This document shows, in pieces, positions 38,390 to 48,614 of a DNA stretch of 64,000 nucleotides. Origin of the DNA: Clostridium nigeriense (GTDB taxonomy: Bacteria; Bacillota; Clostridia; Clostridiales; Clostridiaceae); contig NZ_LT575472.1 in assembly GCF_900086595.1 (NCBI RefSeq), positions 653,045 to 717,044 on the forward strand. Direction: 5' to 3'. The notes below the pieces were generated by a model, which saw only the letters and a list, made by a program, of their open reading frames with translations, had not been told where the DNA came from and made no database searches. Position numbers and translations under genes: made by a program. Positions within the stretch are counted from its first letter, which is position 1. Every line of letters starts with the position of its first letter.

Positions 38390-40096
38390 TTGGGGGTGTT
38401 TATTATAGCTATTGGTCAAAAGAAAAGACTTGGAGATATTTTAATTATGGCAGGAAAGATAACTCCTTATGAATTACAAGGAGCCCTAAAAGCACAGAAG
38501 CTTTTAGGAAAGAAGCTCGGAACTGTTTTAATAGAGGAAGGAATAGTCTCAGAAGATGATATTATAGATGCTATAGAAACTCAAACGGGAATAGAAAAAA
38601 TTGATCTAAATAACGTTGTTTTTGATAAAAGAGCAATTAAAATATTACCTCAAAGTTTATGTAATAAATATAATTTAATAGGATTTGGATTTGAAGGAGA
38701 TAAAATTATGGTAGCTCTTGAGGATCCATTAAATATTTTTGCAATTGATGATGTATCTATTTCCACAGGGTTAAAAGTGAAGACATATATAGCTCCTAAA
38801 AAAGATATATATAAATTTGTTCAAATAAATTATAGTTCAGAACAGGTTAATAAGGCAGCAGAAGAGCTTATTAAAGAGACTTTGGAGTCAAAAAATATCG
38901 ATATAGATATTGAGGAAATAAATGATGTAAAAAACGCACCTGTTGTTAAGATGATAGAGTTCTTATTTAAAAACTCTGTTGAAATGAGGGCTTCAGATAT
39001 ACATATTGAACCCTATGAAAAGGAAATTAGAATAAGATATAGGATTGACGGTAAACTCACAACAATTAATACTTTGGGAGTAGAAAGCTTAGCTCCTTTA
39101 ATAACAAGAATAAAAATACTTGCTAATTTAAATATAGCTGAAAAAAGAATGCCTCAGGATGGAAGAATTATTACAAAAGTAAATAATGAGGATGTAGATT
39201 TAAGAGTTTCTATCTTACCTGTAGTTAATGGTGAAAAGGTTGTAATAAGAATACTTAAAAGAGAAAGTTACATGATGGGAAAAGAGATTCTTGGTATAAG
39301 TAAAGATAATTTAAAGAAGCTCAATAATATAATAACAAGCCCTAATGGAATAGTATTAGTTACAGGTCCTACAGGTAGTGGTAAATCAACAACACTATAT
39401 ACAATTTTAAGTGAACTTAATAAAAATGATGTAAACATAATTACTATAGAAGATCCAGTAGAGTACACACTAAATGGAATAAATCAAGTTAATGTAAATA
39501 ACAAGGTGGGATTAACCTTTGCTAAAGGCCTTAGAAGTATTTTAAGACAAGACCCTGATATAGTTATGATAGGGGAAATTAGAGATGAGGAAACAGCACA
39601 AATTGCAATAAAAGCTGCTATTACGGGACATTTGGTTTTAAGTACCTTGCATACTAATGATGCTCCATCTACTATAACCAGGCTTTTAGATATGGGAATC
39701 GAACCTTATCTAGTAGCTACTTCTATTACAGGAATAATAGCTCAAAGACTTGTAAGGAGAATTTGTAATAATTGTAAGGAAGAATATATAGCTTCTGAGT
39801 ATGAAAAATCAGTATTTAATATGGGTAATGATAAAACCCTTAAACTTTATAGGGGAAAGGGCTGTGGTCATTGTAATAATACTGGTTATAACGGTAGGGT
39901 AGGTATATATGAAATAATGGAAATAACAAAAGACCATAGAAATGCAATAAATGAAACTAAAAATACTAATCTATTACAAGAAATAGCTATAAAAAGTGGT
40001 ATGAAAACTCTTGCTGATGAGTGCAAGGACTTAGTATTGAATGGAGTTACTACAATTGAGGAGCTAGCAACTATAACACTACTAAGGCAAGTTTAG
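38390..40096 (+). CDS. pilB: Type IV pilus assembly ATPase PilB
   Basis: About 565 residues. It has an N-terminal MshEN/GspE domain (RLGDILIMAGKITPYELQGALKAQ), Walker A GPTGSGKSTT near residue 326, Asp box, Walker B IVMIGEIRDEETA, and a C-terminal zinc site with CNNC and CGHC. It powers pilus extension at the inner face of the membrane. The start is uncertain: the only ribosome site, GGGGGTG at 38392-38398, fits an ATA at 38405 or ATT nearby, while the TTG at 38390 has no site. PilC follows 12 bases later. Confidence 0.9.
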   Translation: MGVFIIAIGQKKRLGDILIMAGKITPYELQGALKAQKLLGKKLGTVLIEEGIVSEDDIIDAIETQTGIEKIDLNNVVFDKRAIKILPQSLCNKYNLIGFGFEGDKIMVALEDPLNIFAIDDVSISTGLKVKTYIAPKKDIYKFVQINYSSEQVNKAAEELIKETLESKNIDIDIEEINDVKNAPVVKMIEFLFKNSVEMRASDIHIEPYEKEIRIRYRIDGKLTTINTLGVESLAPLITRIKILANLNIAEKRMPQDGRIITKVNNEDVDLRVSILPVVNGEKVVIRILKRESYMMGKEILGISKDNLKKLNNIITSPNGIVLVTGPTGSGKSTTLYTILSELNKNDVNIITIEDPVEYTLNGINQVNVNNKVGLTFAKGLRSILRQDPDIVMIGEIRDEETAQIAIKAAITGHLVLSTLHTNDAPSTITRLLDMGIEPYLVATSITGIIAQRLVRRICNNCKEEYIASEYEKSVFNMGNDKTLKLYRGKGCGHCNNTGYNGRVGIYEIMEITKDHRNAINETKNTNLLQEIAIKSGMKTLADECKDLVLNGVTTIEELATITLLRQV

Positions 40097-40108
40097 GGGG
40101 TTATATAT

Positions 40109-41311
40109 ATGAAGATATTTAAATATCGAGCTATGAAAAGTGATGGAACTAAGGTTGAAGGTAAGTATGAATGTATTTCACGAGATGAAGTTATAAATAT
40201 GATAACTTCTAGTGGATATTATCCTTTAAAAATTGAAGAATTAGTAGAAAGTAAATCAGTTAATTTTAATTTTTTTGATAGGGTAACTACTAAGGATTTA
40301 TCTATTTTTTGTAGGCAATTTTATACTATGCTAGATGCAGGAGTTACCATAGTAAATTGTCTTGATATACTTTCTTCTGAATTACCAAATAGAAAGCTTA
40401 GGGAAATATTAAATAATATTTCAGAAGATGTTAAAAAGGGAGAATTACTTTCAGTTTCAATGTCTAGATTTAAAAAATACTTTCCACAGTTACTTATAAA
40501 AATGGTAGAGTCTGGAGAAGTTAGTGGAAATATAGATGAAATGATGCTTAGAATGTCTATACATTTTGAAAAAGAAAATAAAATAAATAATAAGGTTAAA
40601 TCATCAATGATTTATCCAGCAGTTTTAAGTGTAGTAGCTTTAGTTGCTGTAATATTTATTATGACCTTTGTAGTACCAACCTTTATTGGAATATTTGAAG
40701 ATGAAGGAATAACTCTTCCGTTAATAACTAGGATTACAATTGGTATTAGTAAATTCTTAAGTAGCAACATTATTTTAATAACAGTAGCTGTAATTGCACT
40801 AGTTATAGCCTTTAATGCCTATAAGAAAACCCCTAATGGAAAAAGGGTTATAAGTAATCTTAAGTTGAAACTACCTATTATTGGTGTTTTAAATAATAAA
40901 ATAATAGTTTCTAGGTTTACAAGAACTTTATCTACCTTAATATCAGCAGGAGTTTCTTTAATACATGCTCTACCTACTGTAGCAGGAGTTGTAGATAATG
41001 ATTTAGCAGAAGAATCTATTTTAAAAATTAGAGAGAGAGTTGTAAGGGGGGATAACCTAAGCTCAGTAATCAAGGAAGATAATATCTTTCCTAATATGTT
41101 AGCATCTATGGTAAAGATTGGGGAAGAATCAGGATCTCTAGATAAAATTTTAAATAAAACAGCAGATTTTTATGAGGATGAAGTAGAGCAAGCTATTCAA
41201 ACAGCTACAGCTTTAATAGAGCCAATATTAATAGTTACTATGGGTATAGCCATTGGAGTTATAGTTATTTCAGTAATGCTACCAATGTTTGATATGTACT
41301 CACAAATGTAA
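40109..41311 (+). CDS. pilC: Type IV pilus inner-membrane platform protein PilC
   Basis: 400 residues, ATG after TAGGGGG. Two T2SF domains are seen: one near residues 65-190 (FCRQFYTMLDAGVTIVNCLDIL, MVESGEVSGNID) and one near 265-390 (FTRTLSTLISAGVSLIHALPTVAGV, MVKIGEESGSLD). Three membrane helices are present. It couples PilB to pilin assembly in the membrane. Confidence 0.93.
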   Translation: MKIFKYRAMKSDGTKVEGKYECISRDEVINMITSSGYYPLKIEELVESKSVNFNFFDRVTTKDLSIFCRQFYTMLDAGVTIVNCLDILSSELPNRKLREILNNISEDVKKGELLSVSMSRFKKYFPQLLIKMVESGEVSGNIDEMMLRMSIHFEKENKINNKVKSSMIYPAVLSVVALVAVIFIMTFVVPTFIGIFEDEGITLPLITRITIGISKFLSSNIILITVAVIALVIAFNAYKKTPNGKRVISNLKLKLPIIGVLNNKIIVSRFTRTLSTLISAGVSLIHALPTVAGVVDNDLAEESILKIRERVVRGDNLSSVIKEDNIFPNMLASMVKIGEESGSLDKILNKTADFYEDEVEQAIQTATALIEPILIVTMGIAIGVIVISVMLPMFDMYSQM

Positions 41312-41359
41312 AAATTTAAAATTAATATAAAACAAAAATTAAATGAGAGGTGTTTATTT

Positions 41360-41794
41360 ATGTTAAAAAATTTAAAAAACAAGAAAAAGAAAAAAGGGTT
41401 TACCCTTATTGAACTTATTATAGTTATAGCTATTATAGCTATACTAGCAGTATTAGCTATACCTAAATTTGGAGAAATAAAGAGTAACGCTAACTTTAAG
41501 TCAGATATAGCAAATGCTAAAACAATAGCAAATGCTGCAACTACTTTAATAGCAGATGGAGAAAATTTATTTCCAACGGCTGCTACAGTAATTTGGGTTG
41601 ATGGAACAAAAACTGAGAATAATAAAATAGAAGAATATTTACAAAATACACCTAGTCCAAAGAGTTCAGGATATGCATTTTATAAGGTAACATCAGATAA
41701 TAAAGGAAATATAACAGTTACAATGGAAAAATCAGAGAGTTCAACAACAGGTTCGGTTGCTCTTTTCCCAAATCCAGCAACAGCAATTGATTAA
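41360..41794 (+). CDS. pilA: Type IV major pilin
   Basis: 144 residues, ATG after GAGAGGTG. A 13-residue basic leader ends KKKKKG, then FTLIELIIVIAIIAILAVLAIPKF, with Glu at mature position 5. The C-terminal part is a small pilin head without cysteines. It is cut by PilD and assembled into the pilus. The position directly after pilC and the strong hairpin behind it suggest the major pilin. Confidence 0.93.
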   Translation: MLKNLKNKKKKKGFTLIELIIVIAIIAILAVLAIPKFGEIKSNANFKSDIANAKTIANAATTLIADGENLFPTAATVIWVDGTKTENNKIEEYLQNTPSPKSSGYAFYKVTSDNKGNITVTMEKSESSTTGSVALFPNPATAID

Positions 41795-41803
41795 TATTTA
41801 ATT

Positions 41804-41845
41804 ATAAGCAAAATGCAGACTTCTGCATTTTGCTTACCTTAATTT
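41804..41845 (+). terminator. Hairpin after pilA
   Basis: 13-bp perfect stem AAGCAAAATGCAG/CTGCATTTTGCTT around ACTT (41806-41835). The T run begins seven bases later, so it may be a partial terminator that gives more pilA than downstream mRNA. Confidence 0.65.
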
Positions 41846-41929
41846 TTAGTGCTAACTGTTAAGTGTAATAAGTTCATATATGTAAGTTTACTTATTTAGA
41901 TTATAGTATTTAAGATAATTTACATATGT

Positions 41930-42008
41930 CAATTTAAAAATTAAAGAAATTCAGTTTACTGAATTTCATCAATAATTTTTCATTTTTAATTCTTCATTTT
42001 TTATTTAA
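41930..42008. repeat. MITE-like AT-rich repeat family B, copy 3
   Basis: Hairpin GAAATTCAGT/ACTGAATTTC (41946-41967) followed by TTTTTCATTTTTAATTCTTC, similar to the 3' ends of the copies near 2958 and 17690. It lies directly before pilM. Confidence 0.4.
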
Positions 42009-42022
42009 AGGTGGGTGGTTTT

Positions 42023-43213
42023 ATGTCTAAGGAGAACTTTTTATCTAAGCTTAAGGATATAAGTAGTATGGATGTTAAAGATATAGGTAAGATCTTTAAG
42101 AAAAATAACAATGAATCTAACAATATAACTTATAAAGATATTAATACTAAAAAGGTTAATTCTAGAGAAAAATCAAAATTAGTATTATCCATTGATTTAG
42201 GTAGTCATTCAATTAAGGCTGTAGAGGGAAAGATTCAAAAGAATGTAATTAATGTTAACAAGCTTATTGAAGTAGAAACTCCAGAAGGTACTGTTATAGA
42301 TGGCAGAATCATAGATGAGGATACTATTATAAAAACTTTAGCTAAATTAATAAGAGAAAATAATATTAGAGCAAGAGATGTTATTTTTACAACTAACTCT
42401 TCATCTATTATTAATAGAGATATATTAGTTCCATCTGTTGCAGTAGAAGAAATGGATACCGTTGTAAGATATGAAATTCAACAATACCTACCTATTAATC
42501 TTGATGATTATGTTATTCAATTTGTTTTTTTAGATGAAATAGTTGACGATACTGGAATGAAATTAAAGGTAAATGTAACTGCATTTCCAGAAAGAATGGC
42601 ATTATCCTACTATAACATAATTAATTCTTTAGGACTAAACCCCTATGTGTTAGATGTTACTTATAACTCAATTAATAAGATTGCTAATTATGGAGATTAT
42701 ACATTAAATAACGGACAAGTTATAGGTGGCACTGTTGCTTTTATTGATATGGGAGCAACCTCCATTGATGTTTCTATATTAAAAAACGGTAAGTTAGATT
42801 TCACAAGAATGTTAAAAATAGGTGGAGATAATATAGACTATGCCTTAAGTGAAAAAATGAATATATCAATTAAATCAATGGAACTTATAAAAATGAAAGA
42901 AGTAGATTTATTAGAGACTTATAAAGGTGATGTACAAACATTAACTATTCAAGGGGTAGTTGATGAGGTTTTAGATGAGCTAGAGAGAGTAATTCAATTC
43001 TATAAAAATAAATCCAATAGTAGTATAGATATTCTTTATATTTTTGGAGGTATGTCAAATATTAAAAACCTAGAGTCTTATTTAAATAAGAGATTAAATA
43101 TTAGGGTGTCAAAAATAAAAGAAATAAATAATGTTAATTTAGGAAATGATGCTTTATTTACAAAGGATTTATCTCTATATTTAAATGCTCTAGGATCAAT
43201 AATTAGGTTATAA
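42023..43213 (+). CDS. pilM: Type IV pilus assembly protein PilM
   Basis: 396 residues from the ATG at 42023 after AAAGGTGGG. After a charged N-terminal extension of about 55 residues, the actin-like fold begins LSIDLGSHSIKAVEGKI. GGTVAFIDMGATSIDVSIL and IFGGMSNIKNLESYL give the phosphate 2 and adenosine motifs. It is a cytoplasmic ring protein that binds the N-terminus of PilN. Confidence 0.9.
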   Translation: MSKENFLSKLKDISSMDVKDIGKIFKKNNNESNNITYKDINTKKVNSREKSKLVLSIDLGSHSIKAVEGKIQKNVINVNKLIEVETPEGTVIDGRIIDEDTIIKTLAKLIRENNIRARDVIFTTNSSSIINRDILVPSVAVEEMDTVVRYEIQQYLPINLDDYVIQFVFLDEIVDDTGMKLKVNVTAFPERMALSYYNIINSLGLNPYVLDVTYNSINKIANYGDYTLNNGQVIGGTVAFIDMGATSIDVSILKNGKLDFTRMLKIGGDNIDYALSEKMNISIKSMELIKMKEVDLLETYKGDVQTLTIQGVVDEVLDELERVIQFYKNKSNSSIDILYIFGGMSNIKNLESYLNKRLNIRVSKIKEINNVNLGNDALFTKDLSLYLNALGSIIRL

Positions 43214-43228
43214 GGAGGAAACATTATT

Positions 43229-43777
43229 ATGATGACTGATATGAATTTTTTTGCACCCTATCAAGGTCAGAAAAAGGAAGAAAAAAACAAGAGTATTTAT
43301 GTTTACTCCCTAGTAGGATTTTTATCAGTAGCTGTTATTGGAAGCTTTGTTTGGAATACTACAAATATAATCTTATTAAATAATAAGATTAAGGAATATA
43401 ACTCAAAACTAGAATCAGCTGAAGTTAAGGAAAAGCTAGCTATATGGGAGGATATAAGTAGGAAAAGCAATATATTAGCTAAATACGATAATGGATTAAA
43501 TGAAATTATTGGGGGGTTAAAAACAAGAGAAGTAGTTACTACAGAGTTATTAAACAAGCTAAGTTCAAGTTTACCTTCAGAAGTAACCTTTAATAGTATA
43601 AACATAAATAATAAAGAAATAGACATTCAAGCTGTATCTACCAGTAGAGTTGCAATTGGAGAAATAGAGCATAATTTAAAGAATTTAAATAATATACAAG
43701 ATATATATATAGGTGGAATAACAGGAACGGAAATATTCACCTTTGATATAAAATGTTCGTTAAAGGATGTTAATTGA
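43229..43777 (+). CDS. pilN: Type IV pilus assembly protein PilN
   Basis: 182 residues, ATG after AAGGAGG. The N-terminal DMNFFAPYQ is the PilM-binding motif (related to the INLLP-like start of PilN). One membrane helix lies near residues 25-47, then a coiled coil and a ferredoxin-like domain. It pairs with PilO in the alignment complex. Its end overlaps the region of the PilO start. Confidence 0.85.
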   Translation: MMTDMNFFAPYQGQKKEEKNKSIYVYSLVGFLSVAVIGSFVWNTTNIILLNNKIKEYNSKLESAEVKEKLAIWEDISRKSNILAKYDNGLNEIIGGLKTREVVTTELLNKLSSSLPSEVTFNSININNKEIDIQAVSTSRVAIGEIEHNLKNLNNIQDIYIGGITGTEIFTFDIKCSLKDVN

Positions 43778-43778
43778 T

Positions 43779-45041
43779 ATGAAGATAAGTAAGAGAGAAA
43801 AATTTTTATTAGGTATATTAGGAACTTTGATTATAGTGTTTGTTTATTATCAGTTTATTTATGTGAAACAAGTTAAGAAGTTAAATACTAAGAGAGATGA
43901 AAAGTCTGTTATAGAAGAAAAATATAATACAGTAATGAAGGAAATAGAAAGCCTAGGAGAAAAAGAAAATCAAGTAAAGTCTTTAAAGATAAGTGTAACG
44001 GAAAAATCAAAAAAATTATATCCAATAATAATGCAAGAAAAAATCATTATTGAAATAGATAAACTTTTAAATGATAGTGGATTATATGGAAATATTGCTT
44101 TTAGTCCTATAGAGGCAGCAGAGGTAGAAGAACTTAAGACAGAAGAAATAATTAAGGCTGAAAGTTCTTTAAAGGAATTAATTAATGAATATGAAGGCAA
44201 TTCCTTAGAGGGATCGGAGAATAATAGTGAAAATACTTCAGAAGTTACAAATAATAATAAGGAGTCTCAAGGAGAAGTAAATACAGAAGTTGAAAGTGAT
44301 AAAGCTACATCAGAACAATTAAAGGTAGCAATAAACTTTAGTGGATCTTATACAAGCTTAAAAAACTTTATATCCTCAATAGAAAATTATGAAAGAAAAA
44401 TAGTTATTACTAGTATAAGTATAACTGCTAAGTCTCAAGAAGATTTAACAGGTATAATGAGTTTAGAGTTCCATGCAGTACCAAAATTATCTGGAGAAGA
44501 TGAGGCATATTTAAAGTGGACTTTAAATAATGTATATGGAAAAGATATATTGTTTAGTAATGGTTCAGCTAGTGGTGCCTACTCAAATACAATAGAAGAT
44601 CAAAGTGTAGAAGCAGATGCTAAAGATTTTGTAATGATGGTTAAATCTTCATTATCAGAATTACCTACATTGACTATTGGAAAAGCAAAGGATGATTTAA
44701 CAGAAAGCTATATTTATTCTGATAATGAAAAAGTTGAAGATGTAGAGATAACCTTTGATGAAGTTGATGGAAAAACTTATTTTAAGTATAAAACATCTAA
44801 TTCTTATTATCCAAGGGAAAATACATCTCAAGGAAAAGAATTTACACCAAAAGCAAGTGATATAGTAGTTGAAATATTAAGCGAAAAAAGAAATGGTAGT
44901 TCTGATAATTCAGGAATAAATTTAAAGGTTATAAATAATACATCTAAAAAGGTTGAGATAGTAATTAAAGATGATGATAATACAAATCCTAGAGTTTCTG
45001 TAAATAGTAAAGGTAATACTGTAAATATCACTAAAAAGTAG
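43779..45041 (+). CDS. pilO: PilO-like pilus assembly protein with long C-terminal extension
   Basis: 420 residues from the ATG at 43779; AAAGG lies ten bases before it. One N-terminal membrane helix (about 10-28) is followed by a coiled coil, an acidic Asn/Ser-rich linker (about 145-180) and a ferredoxin-like part with SGSYTSLKNFISSIENYERKIVITSISI, which is the PilO core. About 200 further residues follow, roughly twice normal PilO length, and form an extra domain I cannot name. Assignment rests on order after pilM-pilN. Confidence 0.75.
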   Translation: MKISKREKFLLGILGTLIIVFVYYQFIYVKQVKKLNTKRDEKSVIEEKYNTVMKEIESLGEKENQVKSLKISVTEKSKKLYPIIMQEKIIIEIDKLLNDSGLYGNIAFSPIEAAEVEELKTEEIIKAESSLKELINEYEGNSLEGSENNSENTSEVTNNNKESQGEVNTEVESDKATSEQLKVAINFSGSYTSLKNFISSIENYERKIVITSISITAKSQEDLTGIMSLEFHAVPKLSGEDEAYLKWTLNNVYGKDILFSNGSASGAYSNTIEDQSVEADAKDFVMMVKSSLSELPTLTIGKAKDDLTESYIYSDNEKVEDVEITFDEVDGKTYFKYKTSNSYYPRENTSQGKEFTPKASDIVVEILSEKRNGSSDNSGINLKVINNTSKKVEIVIKDDDNTNPRVSVNSKGNTVNITKK

Positions 45042-45049
45042 GTGATTAT

Positions 45050-45949
45050 ATGAAAATGAATAAGTTTAAGATCAAAAAAGGGATGACATTAATTGAGGTA
45101 ATAATTAGTGTTACCCTTTTATCCATATTATTAGTACCTTTATCAACAGTTGTAATTTCAAGCTTGAAAAATAGTAAAGATGGAGAGTATAAGCAAAAAG
45201 CAAGTTATATAGGACAAAAAGTCATTGAAGAATTAAAAGCCTATGATAAAATCACTTTAAAGTCAGACAATACAGATGGTAGTGATAGATATTATGAATT
45301 ATTAGATGGGGATAAGATAAAAGAGATATCAGAAAATAACTTTGTTGGAAATTTTGAAAGAACTATATTTGGAGCTATTGATGAAACAAATAGGCCAAAG
45401 GAAACAAAGTTTAAGGTAGAAGTTACAATGAAGAGAAATTCAAGTTTTAATTTTAATAATACTAATAATATAGATGAAGATAAGGCTAAGTATAAAATTG
45501 TTTTTGAAAACAAGGGAATAGGATATACGGTAAGAATAGAAAGTGATATTCCTCAGGAGCTAATTGTAAGTGATGAATTAGTTTTTAATGTTAATAATGA
45601 AGGCCTAGAAATTTATAATAAGTCAGATGATAAGATTAAAATATATACTTCAGCCCTTGATGATAAAGAAAATATTTTACTTATTGATGTAAAAGATACA
45701 TATGATAAGGCAACTAATATTAACTTAAGTAATAATAGTAAGGAATTATTAGAGATAAATTTAATTAAGGAAAAGTCATTAAATAATATAAAGATTAATT
45801 CTTATAAGGGAAATATATTGTTGTCAGAATTTAATAAAGATGATTTAAACAATATAGCAAATATGTACAACTATGAAGTAGTAGTGAAGGATATTAGTGA
45901 TAAAGTTTTATTTAAGGGCTCGTCAAGTAGCAATATTATTATTAAGTAA
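45050..45949 (+). CDS. Minor pilin-like prepilin (PilV/GspI type)
   Basis: 299 residues, ATG after AGGTGAT. The leader KMNKFKIKKG is followed by MTLIEVIISVTLLSILLVPLS, with Glu at +5, so PilD should process it. The remainder is acidic and without cysteines. Large for a minor pilin. It lies between pilO and the PilX-like gene. Confidence 0.8.
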   Translation: MKMNKFKIKKGMTLIEVIISVTLLSILLVPLSTVVISSLKNSKDGEYKQKASYIGQKVIEELKAYDKITLKSDNTDGSDRYYELLDGDKIKEISENNFVGNFERTIFGAIDETNRPKETKFKVEVTMKRNSSFNFNNTNNIDEDKAKYKIVFENKGIGYTVRIESDIPQELIVSDELVFNVNNEGLEIYNKSDDKIKIYTSALDDKENILLIDVKDTYDKATNINLSNNSKELLEINLIKEKSLNNIKINSYKGNILLSEFNKDDLNNIANMYNYEVVVKDISDKVLFKGSSSSNIIIK

Positions 45950-45963
45950 GGTGGTGAATTCAT

Positions 45964-48027
45964 TTGAAAAAGAAGAAGAGGGGCTCTACCTTTGTAGTGG
46001 TAGTGATAGTTATGGCAATTATATTTACAACAGGTACAACAGTATTAGCTTTAACAGCCAGTAATTATAAAATGAGAATTAATGAAAGTAAAAGGCTACA
46101 AAATTTATATGAAGCAGACTCAGGTTTAGATGTAGTTGAAAATATAATTATAAAAACATCCCAAGAAGCTATAAAATATGCAGATAAAGAAGTGAAAAAA
46201 GAATTCACCAAGGAAGAAAGTAAAAATAGGGAAGAAATAAATAAGATTTTTAAAGAGAAGTTTTATGAATTTTTATCTTTAAATAAGAAAGAATTAAATG
46301 GGAAGCAAGTAGAGATTTTACAATACTTAATTTTAAAGAAGAAAATTATAACTTCTGTTAATAATGATGGAAGTATAGATATATCAACCTTAAAAAGTGT
46401 ATCAGAAGATAAAAATTATATTATTGAAATAGAAGATGGTGATTATAAAATTAATAAAGATATAAAGGGAGATATTGAAAGTATTACTTTAGATGTTAAA
46501 TCTACCTTTGAAACTGTAAATGAAGATATTAAGAATAAAAGAACTGTATCTACTAACTTTGAAATAAAAGCACCAGACTATGAATCCATAATAAGTGTTG
46601 TGGATATTTATCCAGTTTTTGACGGGAAAGCAATTACTATAGATAAGAATATGATCGTTAATGGTGGGACAAGTGGTGAACTTTCAATATCAGGAGATAT
46701 TTGGGTTAAGGGTGGAGATACTGATTTAGAAAATAATCCTAACTTTACTTTTGATAAATATAAAGATGGTATTAAACTTAATAACACTAAATTTAATATT
46801 GAAGGAAATATCTATACTGCCAATACTTTTATCCTAAGTAATGAGGTGAAAAAAGATTCGGAAGTTAATGGAAATATTTATGCTAAAAATATTTATATAG
46901 GAAAAGATTTATATTCTACAATATCGAGTAACAATAATATTACATTTAAAAAAGATGTAATTGTAAATAATGATTTAGCAATGAATACAACAGGTAGTAC
47001 CATAACTATTGAAAATAATTTTTATGGAATTAATGATAAAACAAGTGAAATTTCAACTGCAAATAAGGCATTAACTTCAAGTAGTATTATAATAAATGAA
47101 TCCCAAGGATCAAATTTAATAGTAAAGAAAAATTCCTATATTTCAGGGGTAGCTTATTTAAATGCTACAGATTCTAAAGGAAACAAATATCAAACAGGAG
47201 AGTCAGTAGCAATTAAGGGAAATTATTTGGCTTATACAGATGTAAAAGATGTTTTAGATGGAGTTAATGATGTAACTCTAAGATACTATAGTCCATTACA
47301 GCTTCTAGAAAGCATAAATGGAAGTAGTGATGCTGATACAAAGGCAAATTATTTTATAGATTATTACTCTAAGGAAAATAAAAAATATGAATATAAAGTT
47401 GGAGGAGTAGATCTTCAAGGAAAGGTTGTTTCAGCTGGTGCTAGTGTTAAAGGTAGTGACGGAAAGATTCAAAAAACATTAATAAAGGATGAAGATTGGA
47501 AAATTATTAACAATGAAAGAGAAGAATTTGCTAGAAATGTATTTGCCATGGGAGATACTACAAATCTAGGTGAAAATATATATGAAAATCAAACTGTATT
47601 AAGGACAGTAGGAAAAGAAATAGATTTTTCTAGTATAGGGAATTTTCAAATAATAGAATCTAGAAATGGAACTTTAATATTAAATGGAGAAGCTTCAGAA
47701 ATTATCATAGAAGATAACAAGTTAAAAGGAAAAAATATTGAAAAAGCTTTAATTATAAGTAATGGAGATATAAAAATAAAAGGGAGCTTTAATTTTACAG
47801 GAACTATAATCACTTCAGGTAATATTACATTTGAGGGTAGCGAAAAGAAGGAAATAAAATATGATGCAGAAGTAGTAAGGGGCGTTATAGCAGATAATTA
47901 TGATCTTGTTAAGAATATTTTCAAGAAAACATCTTCAAAAGGTAAGGAAGTTAAAATAAGTTCATCTTCTGAAATGTATAATGTAGAAAAATTTTTAAAG
48001 CAATCTTTATGGAAGATAGAAAGATAG
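45964..48027 (+). CDS. PilX-like pilus protein with repetitive beta-rich region
   Basis: 687 residues, TTG start after AAGGTGGTG. The N-terminus KKKKRGSTFVVVVIVMAIIF is pilin-like but lacks Glu at +5, as in PilX/GspK-type proteins. From about residue 215 the chain has repeated short beta units (for example GNIYAKNIYIGKD, IKGNYLAYTD, KIKGSFNFTGTIITSGNITF) that suggest a beta-solenoid related to polymer-forming proteins. A related pattern is in the secreted protein at 51401. It is probably a large minor pilus subunit at or near the tip. Confidence 0.7.
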   Translation: MKKKKRGSTFVVVVIVMAIIFTTGTTVLALTASNYKMRINESKRLQNLYEADSGLDVVENIIIKTSQEAIKYADKEVKKEFTKEESKNREEINKIFKEKFYEFLSLNKKELNGKQVEILQYLILKKKIITSVNNDGSIDISTLKSVSEDKNYIIEIEDGDYKINKDIKGDIESITLDVKSTFETVNEDIKNKRTVSTNFEIKAPDYESIISVVDIYPVFDGKAITIDKNMIVNGGTSGELSISGDIWVKGGDTDLENNPNFTFDKYKDGIKLNNTKFNIEGNIYTANTFILSNEVKKDSEVNGNIYAKNIYIGKDLYSTISSNNNITFKKDVIVNNDLAMNTTGSTITIENNFYGINDKTSEISTANKALTSSSIIINESQGSNLIVKKNSYISGVAYLNATDSKGNKYQTGESVAIKGNYLAYTDVKDVLDGVNDVTLRYYSPLQLLESINGSSDADTKANYFIDYYSKENKKYEYKVGGVDLQGKVVSAGASVKGSDGKIQKTLIKDEDWKIINNEREEFARNVFAMGDTTNLGENIYENQTVLRTVGKEIDFSSIGNFQIIESRNGTLILNGEASEIIIEDNKLKGKNIEKALIISNGDIKIKGSFNFTGTIITSGNITFEGSEKKEIKYDAEVVRGVIADNYDLVKNIFKKTSSKGKEVKISSSSEMYNVEKFLKQSLWKIER

Positions 48028-48036
48028 GAGAAGGAT

Positions 48037-48597
48037 ATGAGAAAAAAGAAAAAAGCCTTTACCTTACTTGAGCTTATAATAACCTTAAGTATAACTGTAG
48101 TTGTACTTGGAACAATATATACTTTTTTCTTAAGTAATAGTAAAACCATAATAACTACTGAAATTAATACAGACCTACAAACTGAATCGCAGAAAATACA
48201 AAATCAGTTGTTAGAATGTGGTACTGAAGCTAATAGTATATATAGTCTTAATGGAATTGAAGTAAAATCAAATAATATGGAATATAGTGATGTTTTTAAG
48301 GACAGTGATAAACTCGCTATTAATGAAATAACCTTCCAGATTGAAGGAGATAAATATACATTTTCTTTTAATAGCTCAACTAGAATATTAACTTTAAGAA
48401 AAAATCTTGAGGGGATAGTTGAATTATCGCAGAATGTTAAGGAGTTTCAAATAAGACCATTAGACTATAGGATGAAGCCAGATGGTAAATTATATGATGC
48501 TAATGGAGTAGAAATATCATATATTTTAAATGTAAAAAGAGGGTATTCAGATGTAACTATTCCAGCTAGTGTAATAGTTAAATTTAGAAATAAGTAA
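48037..48597 (+). CDS. Minor pilin-like prepilin (PilW/GspJ type)
   Basis: 186 residues, ATG after AGGAGAAGG. The leader RKKKKA precedes FTLLELIITLSITVVVLGTIYTFF with Glu at +5. Ala rather than Gly sits at -1, which prepilin peptidases tolerate less often. The remainder resembles GspJ/PilW pseudopilins. It lies ten bases after the PilX-like gene. Confidence 0.8.
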   Translation: MRKKKKAFTLLELIITLSITVVVLGTIYTFFLSNSKTIITTEINTDLQTESQKIQNQLLECGTEANSIYSLNGIEVKSNNMEYSDVFKDSDKLAINEITFQIEGDKYTFSFNSSTRILTLRKNLEGIVELSQNVKEFQIRPLDYRMKPDGKLYDANGVEISYILNVKRGYSDVTIPASVIVKFRNK

Positions 48598-48614
48598 GGA
48601 AAAGAGGGGATAAG

